Positions 50,055 through 57,323 of a DNA stretch of 64,000 nt are shown here, one piece after another (the stretch's first letter is position 1; every line of letters starts with the position of its first letter). The stretch is from Planomicrobium sp. YIM 101495. GTDB lineage: Bacteria > Bacillota > Bacilli > Bacillales_A > Planococcaceae. Location of the stretch: contig NZ_WLZW01000002.1 in the NCBI RefSeq assembly GCF_009707665.1, positions 62,001-126,000 of the forward strand, given 5' to 3'. The notes beneath the pieces are model-generated. The model searched no databases. It was not told the DNA's origin and saw only the letters and a list, made by a program, of their open reading frames with translations. Made by a program: the position numbers and the translations under genes.

Positions 50055-50082
50055 GTTAACCAATTTACTTTTTTATGTTAAC
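50055..50082 (-). promoter_or_regulatory. BirA operator upstream of bioB
   Basis: GTTAAC (50055-50060), 16 bases, GTTAAC (50077-50082): the interrupted palindrome GTGTTAAC-N16-GTTAACTC, matching the Gram-positive BirA operator. It lies 58-85 bases upstream of bioB in an AT-rich promoter region, giving biotin-dependent repression of bioB-bioY. Confidence 0.85.
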
Positions 50083-50189
50083 ACAAATTAATTTAGATTA
50101 ATATATCGAAAACATGAAAGTTTTAAAATTCGCTGTTTGTAGAATTTAGCTAGATAACTGAATTGTGTATTTTCCAAAGTGAATTAAAC

Positions 50190-50225
50190 AAGCACTGCCC
50201 TTTCAATTCGAAAGGGCAGTGCTTG
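50190..50225 (-). terminator. Terminator after the DsbA-like gene
   Basis: Perfect 15-base stem AAGCACTGCCCTTTC / GAAAGGGCAGTGCTT with a 5-base loop, 21 bases past the stop on the minus strand; the T run is short. Confidence 0.8.
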
Positions 50226-50245
50226 AATGATTTCTTTTTCTATAA

Positions 50246-50893
50246 TTACTTCTTCACATGTTCCTCTTCCCATACTTGGTTCAAGACTTGGCTGAAAGCT
50301 TCCACCGGCTGCGCGCCGGAAACTGCGTATTTGTTATCGATCACGAAGAACGGCACGCCTTGTACGCCAACTGCACGCGCCTCGGAAATATCCTGCTCCA
50401 CTTTTTCAGTGTTCTCCCGCTTTTCGATAAGTTGACGGACTTCGGCGCCGTCAAGGCCTACTTCTTCCGCCAGACGGACGATGGTATCCGTGTCGCTCAA
50501 CACTTCGCCTTCCGTGAAATGGGCGACGTAAGCGCGCTGGAAGAATTCATTTCCTTTGCCCCGCTCTTTTGCATATTGGAAAACACGATGAGCGTCAAAG
50601 GTATTTGCCAATTTTGCGATGTCGTAGTTGATCTCGACGCCTGAGCGGCTTGCAGACTCTGTCACTTGTTTCAACATAGCCTCGGCTTGGCCAAGCGGCA
50701 TCCCTTTCATGTCCGAGAAAGTCTCTGCGTATTCCTTGCCGGGCACGTATTCGCCGTCCGGCATCAATTGGAAGCTTTTATATTCAATTTCGACGTCATT
50801 TGCGTGCTCAAATGTCTCCAAAGCTCCGTTCAGATGGGCTTCTCCGATAAAACAGAACGGGCATACAAAGTCCGACCAGATGGTGATTTTCAT
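50246..50893 (-). CDS. DsbA-family oxidoreductase (FrnE-like)
   Basis: 215 residues, thioredoxin fold with helical insertion: 'ITIWSDFVCPFCFIGEAHLNGALE' (C-P-F-C active site), 'VNYDIAKLANTFDAHRVFQYA' and C-terminal 'GVQGVPFFVIDNKYAVSGAQP' (cis-Pro in G-V-P). FrnE-type proteins are cytoplasmic dithiol oxidoreductases linked to oxidative stress. Its ATG overlaps the stop of a 58-residue upstream gene (ATGA), so they are coupled. Confidence 0.92.
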   Translation of the reverse strand: MKITIWSDFVCPFCFIGEAHLNGALETFEHANDVEIEYKSFQLMPDGEYVPGKEYAETFSDMKGMPLGQAEAMLKQVTESASRSGVEINYDIAKLANTFDAHRVFQYAKERGKGNEFFQRAYVAHFTEGEVLSDTDTIVRLAEEVGLDGAEVRQLIEKRENTEKVEQDISEARAVGVQGVPFFVIDNKYAVSGAQPVEAFSQVLNQVWEEEHVKK

Positions 50894-51066
50894 TTTTCGT
50901 CCTCCTCTTTTTGGTTGATGGGGCCGCAGAATCCGGTTTCGACATCGCAGACAAGCCCAGTGGATCCGCCGAAATCGACTAATTGGATGCCGCTGAGGCT
51001 CTGCAGTTTATTGTCTGAGTCAGCCGGCTTTTCTGACGTTGGATTGTTCAGTATCTCTTTCTCCAT
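50890..51066 (-). CDS. 58-residue protein coupled to the DsbA-like gene
   Basis: Short gene: ATG at 51066 with AGGAGGAATATGCA, encoding an acidic protein that begins MEKEILNNPTSEKP, contains 'LVDFGGSTGLVCDVETGFCG' with two cysteines six residues apart, and ends in KEEDEK. Its TGA overlaps the DsbA-like ATG. The two-Cys C-x6-C segment and the coupling suggest a small redox partner or substrate of the oxidoreductase (inference). I do not recognise the family. Confidence 0.72.
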   Translation of the reverse strand: MEKEILNNPTSEKPADSDNKLQSLSGIQLVDFGGSTGLVCDVETGFCGPINQKEEDEK

Positions 51067-51257
51067 TGCATATTCCTCCTCGTATGATCTGCTTACTATT
51101 GATGCTATCGAAAAATGCGGTGATATTCTAATAATTGGATCGGGTGTTGCTTAGGAGGAATATATTTATTTTTAAAAGGGAAAATTTTCAAGAGATTATG
51201 GTACACTCTGTTTAATCTGAATATTCTTTCGTAAAAAATGATTGTGGAAGCTGGAAG

Positions 51258-51470
51258 ATGAACAAACTATTGTCTTCAAAGTGGCGGCTAAGTGTGTATG
51301 CTTTTTTGGCAAGTTTTGGGGCGATAATCGGCGGGTTGTTGGTGAATCAAAGTATCTATGTCGTACTGGGCTGTTTGACATCTCTTGTCGTATTGGTACT
51401 GATCAATATTGGGCTAGTGCTGTATCAGAATATGAGGAAAGAAAAGTCGGCGGGTGGGAAATCGGCCTGA
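51258..51470 (+). CDS. Small two-helix membrane protein
   Basis: 70 residues: two hydrophobic segments (~12-30 'YAFLASFGAIIGGLLVNQS' and ~33-54 'YVVLGCLTSLVVLVLINIGL') and a basic C-terminus MRKEKSAGGKSA. ATG follows GGAAGCTGGAAG. No family recognised. Confidence 0.68.
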   Translation: MNKLLSSKWRLSVYAFLASFGAIIGGLLVNQSIYVVLGCLTSLVVLVLINIGLVLYQNMRKEKSAGGKSA

Positions 51471-51494
51471 AGGGATCCGAAAGGAAGAAGAGAA

Positions 51495-51926
51495 ATGTCC
51501 CGGAACATCGAATTTCCATATTTATACAATCCTAAGGGAGACTTGGGCAACCGGCAGTTTGAGTGTGGGGAGCAGTCGATTCGAATTCGTTTGTTCTTAT
51601 CTACTCAGCGATCCACTGGAGGATTTGCTCTGTGCCGTGTATCAGGTGATTCCTGGGCTGGCACCATTTCCAAGGCGGAAAATTGCATTCGTGATGCTTG
51701 ATGAACCGACAGAGTACGATGGGAATTGGAGATGGTTGATGAAAGCGACCTGTTGATTACCATTTGTGAGGAACATGCCGATTCAGAGGCAAGGTCGGTA
51801 TTTAAGGAGGAGTGCCCACTTGCTGAATTCCTGGCAGCCATCGCTCGCTGCATCAGCACCAATCCGGCACTCCAGTCCAATGAACGCATCGATCAGTTGT
51901 ATGAGCAATTGCTTCCAGTTAAATGA
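51495..51926 (+). pseudogene. Hypothetical gene broken by two frameshifts
   Basis: Starts ATG 51495 (after GGAAGAAGAGAA) as MSRNIEFPYLYNPKGD in one frame. It continues in the +1 frame from ~51600 ('LLSDPLEDLLCAVYQVIPGL', 'KIAFVMLDEPTEYDGNW') and returns to the first frame at ~51726 ('EMVDESDLLITICEEHADSE', 'LAEFLAAIARCISTN'). Together ~143 residues of an acidic soluble protein. The two shifts compensate, which fits mutational decay or two sequence errors. Family unknown. Confidence 0.65.
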
Positions 51927-51948
51927 AGGGGAGGGACTTAAACTCCCT

Positions 51949-52500
51949 CTATACTGCCCGGCGTTTACGCTTGTTGTAATAGATGAAAATCAGCAAGGGC
52001 ACCAACACGACAAACACAATAGCCAGCATGGGAATCAGGAAAATCGCGATCGGCACGAGCGTCGCAGTCGTATCTTCTGCGACGGCGACCGCCGGGCTGA
52101 GAACGGCGGTTTCACTTATGCTCTTAACGGCGGTCACAGCAGTGTGCGACATTGTGGCGACCCCTCCGCCGCCGATGATGGCGATGCTCCACTCCAATAA
52201 CGGACTCATATCCCCGATGAACGAAGCCGTCAGCAGAATGCCGGCAATCGCCGCAAGCGGTGTCGCCAGCGCTTTCATGACAGAACCGACAGCGGGAATG
52301 TAATTGACGGCAATCTCGAACAGCGTAGCCGCTCCGAAAGCGACCAGTGCAGGCGTACTGCCAATCCAGCTGAAGCCTTCCGTCAGGGTGATCCAGTCGA
52401 TCCGCTCAAAAATGCCGGTGATGAGAAGCGGCGTGAATATCCGGAACCCCACTGTGGCGCTCAAAGCAAGACCAATGCATATTGCCAAAATCGTCTCCAT
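51949..52500 (-). CDS. DUF4126 family integral membrane protein
   Basis: 183 residues, about five helices: 'IGLALSATVGFRIFTPLLITGIFERIDWITL', 'PALVAFGAATLFEIAVNYIPAVGSVMKALATPLAAIAG' and 'GGGGVATMSHTAVTAVKS' are the family's conserved blocks; the C-terminus is basic (NKRKRRAV). The ATG at 52500 is chosen over a GTG at 52512 that overlaps AAGGAGTGG. Function unknown. Confidence 0.85.
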   Translation of the reverse strand: METILAICIGLALSATVGFRIFTPLLITGIFERIDWITLTEGFSWIGSTPALVAFGAATLFEIAVNYIPAVGSVMKALATPLAAIAGILLTASFIGDMSPLLEWSIAIIGGGGVATMSHTAVTAVKSISETAVLSPAVAVAEDTTATLVPIAIFLIPMLAIVFVVLVPLLIFIYYNKRKRRAV

Positions 52501-52623
52501 TGCAAATTCCACTCCTTATTATCGAGTTTTCCATCATTATACACTAACCGGAACAAGGTTTTGCGATGGCTGATGTGCAAACTTTCCTAGCCAAGAAGCG
52601 TCTATAGGAACGGGGGAAGTCTT

Positions 52624-53091
52624 TTGAAGAAAAAACACAGATGGCTGTTGCTTGTGGTGATGGGACTGGCGATATGGTTCACCTACAGCAAATACGCCTA
52701 TCCTTTTGAATTCAAGAATGGGGAATTTTACGCCGGTCCGGTGTACTCGCTCGACGGAGAATATGCCGCGAAAGCGTATTACAGAGCGTATGGCGGCGCT
52801 GCGGGCGGGGTGGATATATGGGTGGAAGTCGCGCCTGAAGCTGAGCCAGGCGAAACAAAGACGGTCTATTACGCTCCCGGGAACAGCCATTTCTCGATGG
52901 AATGGCTGGATGAAAGGAATTTGCGGATCGTCAACAACACTTTGGGATCCCCTGAGTCGGACAGAACCGTGGAATTGCAGGTAGGCGAGGAAATTTACGA
53001 CGAGAGCGGTGCAGCATGTGACAGCCTCCTATTGAAGAGAGCGTACCGGACTTGCTACGAGCGGGAGACTTATTCGTTCGATCCGGAATGA
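52624..53091 (+). CDS. DUF5412 family protein, copy 1
   Basis: 155 residues: N-terminal membrane helix (~5-20, 'HRWLLLVVMGLAIWFTY') then an extracellular domain with 'GPVYSLDGEYAAKAYYRAYGGAAGGVDIWVEV' and 'MEWLDERNLRIVNNTLG', the 'SPDG.Y....Y' and 'W.....V.ING' pattern of DUF5412. TTG start after GGGGAAGTCT. A second DUF5412 gene lies at 53900-54289 on the other side of paiB. Confidence 0.78.
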   Translation: MKKKHRWLLLVVMGLAIWFTYSKYAYPFEFKNGEFYAGPVYSLDGEYAAKAYYRAYGGAAGGVDIWVEVAPEAEPGETKTVYYAPGNSHFSMEWLDERNLRIVNNTLGSPESDRTVELQVGEEIYDESGAACDSLLLKRAYRTCYERETYSFDPE

Positions 53092-53107
53092 CAGGTGCCG
53101 GCAAATA

Positions 53108-53151
53108 AGAAAGCGATCGAACTGGGCAAATTCCACTCAGTTCAATCGCTT
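53108..53151 (-). terminator. Terminator overlapping the paiB stop
   Basis: AAGCGAT-GAACTG / CAGTTC-ATCGCTT stem; on the minus strand it begins inside the last codons of paiB and is followed by TTCTTATTT. Confidence 0.75.
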
Positions 53152-53771
53152 GTACATGATTTCCTCCGCTTTTTCATTTCCTCCGCCATTTGCGCAGCGT
53201 CCGGCGAACCTTCATGCTGCAATTGCGCAATGATGTTTCCGTAATCCGCTTCGTTTCGGTTCTGGCTCATTTTGTAGGCTGCCTGGATTTCTGTCACTTC
53301 GATTTTGAATCCGACAATCCCTTTCAGTTCTTTTTGAAGGGTTGAAGGGGCGAGGGTTTCCCACAATACTGGATGGTCGCGGTGCTTTTCGTAAGTCTGC
53401 AGGAGCCGTGCGAGATCCTGTTTCAGTTCTTCTTCGTCCAAAACGGTTGCCTTGCCGTAAAGGTGGACGGCCTGGTAATTCCACGTCGGGACGTTTTCCT
53501 GCTCGTACCACGAAGACGAGATATAGGCGTGCGGACCTTGGAACATGACGAGCACTTCGTCGGCATCTTCGAACGTGCGCCACTGGGGATTGCCGTAAGC
53601 CATATGGCCAGTCACCCAGTATTGTTCTTCCTCCTGCACGAACTGGAGGGGCAGATGCGTCGCGATCGGCCGGCCTTTTCGGGTCGTGACGAGCGTGCCG
53701 AAAGAATGATGCTGGACGAATTCGCGGATTTCGTCCGGATCGGTGACTTTGTAAAATTTCGGAATGTACAT
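53142..53771 (-). CDS. paiB: PaiB family FMN-binding protein
   Basis: 209 residues, split-barrel FMN-binding fold: 'MYIPKFYKVTDPDEIREFVQHHSFGTLVT', 'THLPLQFVQEEEQYWVTGHMAYGNPQWR', 'VLVMFQGPHAYISSSWYEQENVPTWNYQAVHLYG' and 'GIVGFKIEVTEIQAAYKMSQNR' are textbook PaiB. In Bacillus, PaiB (with PaiA, absent here) negatively affects protease and sporulation genes, but direct DNA binding is not established. ATG after AAAGGAGTCTTGTT. Confidence 0.95.
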   Translation of the reverse strand: MYIPKFYKVTDPDEIREFVQHHSFGTLVTTRKGRPIATHLPLQFVQEEEQYWVTGHMAYGNPQWRTFEDADEVLVMFQGPHAYISSSWYEQENVPTWNYQAVHLYGKATVLDEEELKQDLARLLQTYEKHRDHPVLWETLAPSTLQKELKGIVGFKIEVTEIQAAYKMSQNRNEADYGNIIAQLQHEGSPDAAQMAEEMKKRRKSCTSD

Positions 53772-53899
53772 AACAAGACTCCTTTCAGATTCAAGTCCAT
53801 CGTGACAATCGTTTCTCTAGGATCAGCGTATCATAGCTTGGCCGGTGCGTGTTGGAAGGAGTGACAAGAATCCTTCGATTTCGGGAAGGGGGGGAGTGT

Positions 53900-54289
53900 G
53901 TGGGAAGGTTAAAATTTTTTGGAAAGCAGCACCCTTTCATGGTGGCGCTGCTTCTCTTCGCCCTGGCAGCGGTCGGTCTTTTGATTCTCGCGGTCAACTG
54001 GCTGTTTTTCAGCATCGACCGGATCGAACCGGGCGAGCTGTTGGCAGAAGAAGTCTCACCGGGAGGAGAATATACCGTTAGGACTTATTTGAATAATGGC
54101 GGCGCGACCGTCGATTATGCAGTGCTGGGGGTCCTGCATTTCAATCAGGGGAACAAGAATCCCCGGAACATTTACTGGCAGTATAAGGTGGAAACCGGTG
54201 CGGTGGAATGGCACGATGCTGATACTGTCCGCATAAACGGGCAAAGCATTGATGTGCCAGACGGGAAGTATGATTACCGGCGTCCGTAA
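53900..54289 (+). CDS. DUF5412 family protein, copy 2
   Basis: About 129 residues: a membrane helix ('FMVALLLFALAAVGLLILAVNWLFFSI') and an extracellular part with 'ISPGGEYTVRTYLNNGGATVDYAVLGVL', 'YWQYKVETGAVEWHDADTVRINGQSIDVPDGKYDYR'. These match the DUF5412 pattern better than copy 1. GTG at 53900 follows GGGGGGGAGT; longer in-frame start at 53849 lacks a ribosome site. Same orientation as copy 1. Confidence 0.82.
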   Translation: MGRLKFFGKQHPFMVALLLFALAAVGLLILAVNWLFFSIDRIEPGELLAEEVSPGGEYTVRTYLNNGGATVDYAVLGVLHFNQGNKNPRNIYWQYKVETGAVEWHDADTVRINGQSIDVPDGKYDYRRP

Positions 54290-54392
54290 TTTGGAGAGGC
54301 ACTGAAAGAAACCGAGACGGAGCAGATGGAGTAAGGTTGTTGAATTATTTTATGTGAAGATGTCCCAAGTTCAAGGGCTTTTTCAGAAAAAG

Positions 54393-54428
54393 ATCAGCCC
54401 CAGAGCGATGCCGCTCCGGGGCTGATTT
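54393..54428. terminator. Hairpin after the second DUF5412 gene
   Basis: ATCAGCCCC / GGGGCTGAT stem with an inner AGAGCG/CGCTC dyad and T's on both sides. It occupies part of the 385-base gap 54290-54674, which otherwise holds the palindromic repeat cluster listed next. Confidence 0.75.
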
Positions 54429-54438
54429 GTAGAACCGA

Positions 54439-54630
54439 ATATAGCGGTAGAATTTCCTCTTATTTTGAAGTTCGACGCAAGAACAGCGGAAATAGGGGTA
54501 AAAATTACCGTTATATCATCAAAAAGGATAGAAATGAAGGGTTTGAGCATGAATAACGGGAAATCTTACCGTTATTTCGCCGGAAAACACGTCCCATCCT
54601 CAGATAACCGGAAATTTTACCCTTATTTCC
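54439..54630. repeat. Cluster of four imperfect palindromic repeats
   Basis: Four related ~28-base units at about 54439-54466, 54490-54517, 54551-54578 and 54603-54630, centred 51-62 bases apart. Each approximates GAAATAACGGTAAA / TTTACCGTTATTTC, for example GGGTAAAAATTACCG and ACGGGAAATCTTACCGTTA. They lie in the intergenic gap between the DUF5412 gene and the HAD gene, with no coding sense. Confidence 0.72.
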
Positions 54631-54674
54631 CGAGAGAAAGGGCCGCCTTACCAGCAGCCACAGGCAACCCCCGC

Positions 54675-55247
54675 TTATTTCATTTCCTTCTGAATCAGCT
54701 CATCCAGTTCCGTCCATTGCCCAACGCGCGGCAAGTCGAGGTGTCGGTTGTACGATTGGTCTTTCACTAGCACTTTCAGTTTGCCAGAGGTGAGGGTGTT
54801 GACGACCGCCGGCTTGTCGTCGATGTAGTAGTCGAGATCGAGTTTCTCGATGATGTCGACCTTCGCTTCGTCTTTCATGCCGCAGTAGAAGCGGTCGTCC
54901 GCGATCGGGAAGCCTTGCTTCTTCATCCATTCGCGTGTGCGTTCCCCGTGTTCTTTCGTGCGGGCGGTAATATAGTAGATTTCGTGGCCTTCGCGTTCCA
55001 GCTGCTGGAGGAATTCGACCGCGCCAGGGTAGGGCGGACACTCCGTATAGTAGATATCGTCCGTCAGGCGGTTCCACATCGCGCCGCCTTCTTCGTCGGT
55101 CATGCCGAACAATTCATGGATTTCTACACGCTGCAGCGCATCGAACGCATCGCGCGCGACTTCCTGCTTCAATTCGCGCTGGTACAGCTCGAACGCATAC
55201 GCACGCAAGTCGATCAGTGTATCGTCTATATCAAATCCGAATCTCAT
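54675..55247 (-). CDS. HAD-family phosphatase, 5'-nucleotidase (NT5C)-like, third gene of the ribA-ribD set
   Basis: 190 residues. Catalytic loop 'FGFDIDDTLIDLR' (nucleophile Asp in D-I-D-D-T, residues ~6-10), 'IYYITARTKEHGERTREWMKKQG' (motif II Thr), 'DEAKVDIIEKLDLDYYIDDKPAVV' (motif III/IV acidic pair) define a C1-capped HAD of the pyrimidine 5'-nucleotidase/YorS group. Its ATG (55245-55247) immediately abuts the ribD stop, so it is translationally coupled. In bacilli HAD enzymes dephosphorylate the RibD product, so it may complete 5-amino-6-ribitylaminouracil synthesis (inference). Confidence 0.88.
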   Translation of the reverse strand: MRFGFDIDDTLIDLRAYAFELYQRELKQEVARDAFDALQRVEIHELFGMTDEEGGAMWNRLTDDIYYTECPPYPGAVEFLQQLEREGHEIYYITARTKEHGERTREWMKKQGFPIADDRFYCGMKDEAKVDIIEKLDLDYYIDDKPAVVNTLTSGKLKVLVKDQSYNRHLDLPRVGQWTELDELIQKEMK

Positions 55248-56342
55248 TCAATCTCTCCTCATCAAATAACCGGTGAACCGGAAGTCCGGACCGATTTTTT
55301 CAAATTCGCCGTCCGTCAGTTCGAGGGCGTCTTTCATGAGGGAAGCGCCAGCACCTTCCAGGAAGGTAGGTGCCTCTTTCCCACCGACGAGCTTTGGTGC
55401 GAAATACAGCACCACTTTGTCCACCAGTCCGGCTTCCAGAAACGCCGCGTGGACTGCGCCGCCGCCTTCGAGGAACAAGGAAGAAATGGACTGCTCGCCG
55501 AGTATACGGACCACATCATGCACATCCGTGCGCTCCCTGCCGCTTGTTTCAAAAATACGAATGCCGCGTGCTTCCAGTTCTGCCCGTTTCGCCTGGTCAT
55601 ATGTCTGGCTGACGAATATCCACGTCTCTGCTAGGCGGTCCGTCACGAGTTTGGCGTCGAGCGGCGTGCGCAGCGACGAGTCGAGGACGATTCGGAGTGG
55701 ATTGCGTCCGTTCGGAATACGTGCCGTCAATTCCGGATCGTCCGCGAGCACCGTGCCGATGCCGACGAGAATCGCTGCGTGCTGATGGCGCAGTTCGTGT
55801 ACGTCGTGTCGTGCTTCACTGGAAGTGATCCACTTGCTATCGCGTGTGTGCGTCGCAATCTTCCCGTCGAGCGTAGAAGCTGCTTTCAACGTGACGAATG
55901 GGCGCTTATGCGTGATGAACGTGTTGAACACTTCGTTCATGCGGCGAGATTCTTCTGCGCGCACGCCAGTGATGACTTCAATTCCTGCATCTTCCAGCAT
56001 GCGTACGCCGTTGCCTGCAACAACCGGATTTACATCGAGTGTGGCAATAATCACTTTCGAAAGGCCAGCGTCAATGATGGCTTGTGCACAAGGGCCAGTA
56101 CGTCCATGGTGCGAACATGGCTCCAGTGTGACATAGATTGTGCCGCCGCGAGCGTGATCGCCTGCCATGCGGAGTGCATGGACCTCGGCATGCGGTTCAC
56201 CGGCGCGCAAGTGTGTGCCGACCCCGACGATGCGTCCGTCGTTCACGATAACCGAGCCGACAAGTGGATTCGGGTCAGTCTGGCCTTTCATTGCCTGCGC
56301 ATTTTGCAGGGCGATATCCATAAAAAACTCATCGTTTGGCAT
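55248..56342 (-). CDS. ribD: Riboflavin biosynthesis deaminase/reductase RibD
   Basis: 364 residues, two domains: zinc deaminase (residues ~1-145, 'DPNPLVGSVIVNDGRIVGVGTH', 'HAEVHALRMAG', 'LEPCSHHGRTGPCAQAII') and reductase (~145-364, 'RPFVTLKAASTLDGKIATHTRDSKWITSSEAR', 'ILVGIGTVLADDPELTAR', 'FLEGGGAVHAAFLEAGLVD'). It converts the GTP cyclohydrolase II product to 5-amino-6-ribitylamino-uracil phosphate. The ATG at 56342 has GAGGAGGAAGAAATAC and overlaps the ribA 3' end by 14 bases. ribE, ribB and ribH do not follow; a HAD phosphatase does. Confidence 0.95.
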   Translation of the reverse strand: MPNDEFFMDIALQNAQAMKGQTDPNPLVGSVIVNDGRIVGVGTHLRAGEPHAEVHALRMAGDHARGGTIYVTLEPCSHHGRTGPCAQAIIDAGLSKVIIATLDVNPVVAGNGVRMLEDAGIEVITGVRAEESRRMNEVFNTFITHKRPFVTLKAASTLDGKIATHTRDSKWITSSEARHDVHELRHQHAAILVGIGTVLADDPELTARIPNGRNPLRIVLDSSLRTPLDAKLVTDRLAETWIFVSQTYDQAKRAELEARGIRIFETSGRERTDVHDVVRILGEQSISSLFLEGGGAVHAAFLEAGLVDKVVLYFAPKLVGGKEAPTFLEGAGASLMKDALELTDGEFEKIGPDFRFTGYLMRRD

Positions 56343-57081
56343 GTATTTCTTCCTCCTCATCCAGAAGGTGGCCGGAGCGTACGACTTTCGTTTTCAAATA
56401 GTTCTCGTTGAATTCCGAGCGGTCTCCCCAAATCGAAGTACGTCCTGCAATTTTCAAGCCAGCTTTTTCGATCGCATCAACTTTCTTCGGATTGTTCGTC
56501 ATCAACGTGACCGGTTTTTCGCGCAGCGTCCCGAGCACCGCGATCGCATCCTCATAATTGCGTGAATCATCCACGAAGCCGAGCTTTTCGTTCGCTTCGA
56601 CTGTATCGTAGCCATTTTCCTGCAGCACGTAAGCCATGGCCTTGCTAAACAAGCCGATGCCGCGACCTTCGTGATTCGCTAAGTAAAATAGTGCGCCTGC
56701 GCCGTGATCGACAATACGCTGCATCGATTGCTTCAGCTGGAAGCCGCAATCACAGCGCTTGCTGCCGAAAATATCGCCAGTGTGGCAAATGGAGTGCATG
56801 CGGATCAATGCTTCGTCCGCTCCTTCGAAGTCGCCATACACAAGCACACTCGACTGCTGGTATTCCGCCAAGTTAGCGGAAGACAGCCGTTCGATGACGG
56901 CTTCGTAATCATCTGTCACTTCGTCTTGCTTGAGCCATGAGTACCATTGGAAGACGACCGTTTCCCCTTCGAGGTTGACGGGCAGTCGGATCGGGCCGAC
57001 CAGGTAAATTCCGCCTTCCTCCATATTGATCAATTGGATTTTATCTTTTAAAACCGAAAAAACGGCTGTGTCTAATTTCAT
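56329..57081 (-). CDS. ribA: GTP cyclohydrolase II RibA (monofunctional)
   Basis: 250 residues. The GCH II core is present: 'VLVYGDFEGADEALIRMHSICHTGDIFGSKRCDCGFQL' with the zinc ligands C-x10-C-x-C, 'LANHEGRGIGLFSKAMAYVLQE', 'DSRNYEDAIAVLGTL' and 'LMTNNPKKVDAIEKAGL'. There is no N-terminal DHBP synthase (RibB) domain; the first ~65 residues are a divergent extension ('VFQWYSWLKQDEVTDDYEA'). First gene of the Fur-box-associated ribA-ribD-HAD set. ATG at 57081 after AAGGAGAGACACAACTT. Confidence 0.95.
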   Translation of the reverse strand: MKLDTAVFSVLKDKIQLINMEEGGIYLVGPIRLPVNLEGETVVFQWYSWLKQDEVTDDYEAVIERLSSANLAEYQQSSVLVYGDFEGADEALIRMHSICHTGDIFGSKRCDCGFQLKQSMQRIVDHGAGALFYLANHEGRGIGLFSKAMAYVLQENGYDTVEANEKLGFVDDSRNYEDAIAVLGTLREKPVTLMTNNPKKVDAIEKAGLKIAGRTSIWGDRSEFNENYLKTKVVRSGHLLDEEEEIHAKR

Positions 57082-57120
57082 AAGTTGTGTCTCTCCTTCG
57101 TAAGTTCATAGAAACATCAT

Positions 57121-57148
57121 ACTATAGTCGGTTACAAAAAGTAAGCAA
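57121..57148 (-). promoter_or_regulatory. Candidate promoter of ribA-ribD-HAD operon
   Basis: On the minus strand -35 TTGCTT (57143-57148), 16-base spacer, -10 TATAGT (57121-57126), 40 bases upstream of ribA. Confidence 0.55.
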
Positions 57149-57165
57149 CTAGCATTGGTTGTTTA

Positions 57166-57184
57166 ATTGATGATAATCATTATC
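57166..57184. promoter_or_regulatory. Fur box between ribA and ferritin genes
   Basis: TGATAATCATTATCG (57170-57184, after allowing for the flanking A/T bases of the 19-mer) fits the 7-1-7 Fur consensus TGATAATnATTATCA in 14 of 15 bases and the classical 19-mer in 16 of 19. It is 18 bases upstream of the candidate ribA -35 and ~140 bases upstream of ferritin. A weaker half-match (TTATTATCA near 57220-57228) lies in the same gap. Confidence 0.75.
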
Positions 57185-57323
57185 GTTTAATAAGTTATAT
57201 TACATGAAATAAATGAGTTTTATTATCAATTAAAAAAAATATTCTCATTTGTTTCGCTTTTAGTACAGAGGGTATGTTATAGTATCTACATTAGAATAAT
57301 TATAAATAAGAGGAGGAACTTTC

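Noticed and set aside
54465..54770. 101-codon plus-strand frame over the palindromic repeats
   Set aside because: Made of the repeat units themselves and runs antisense into the HAD gene.
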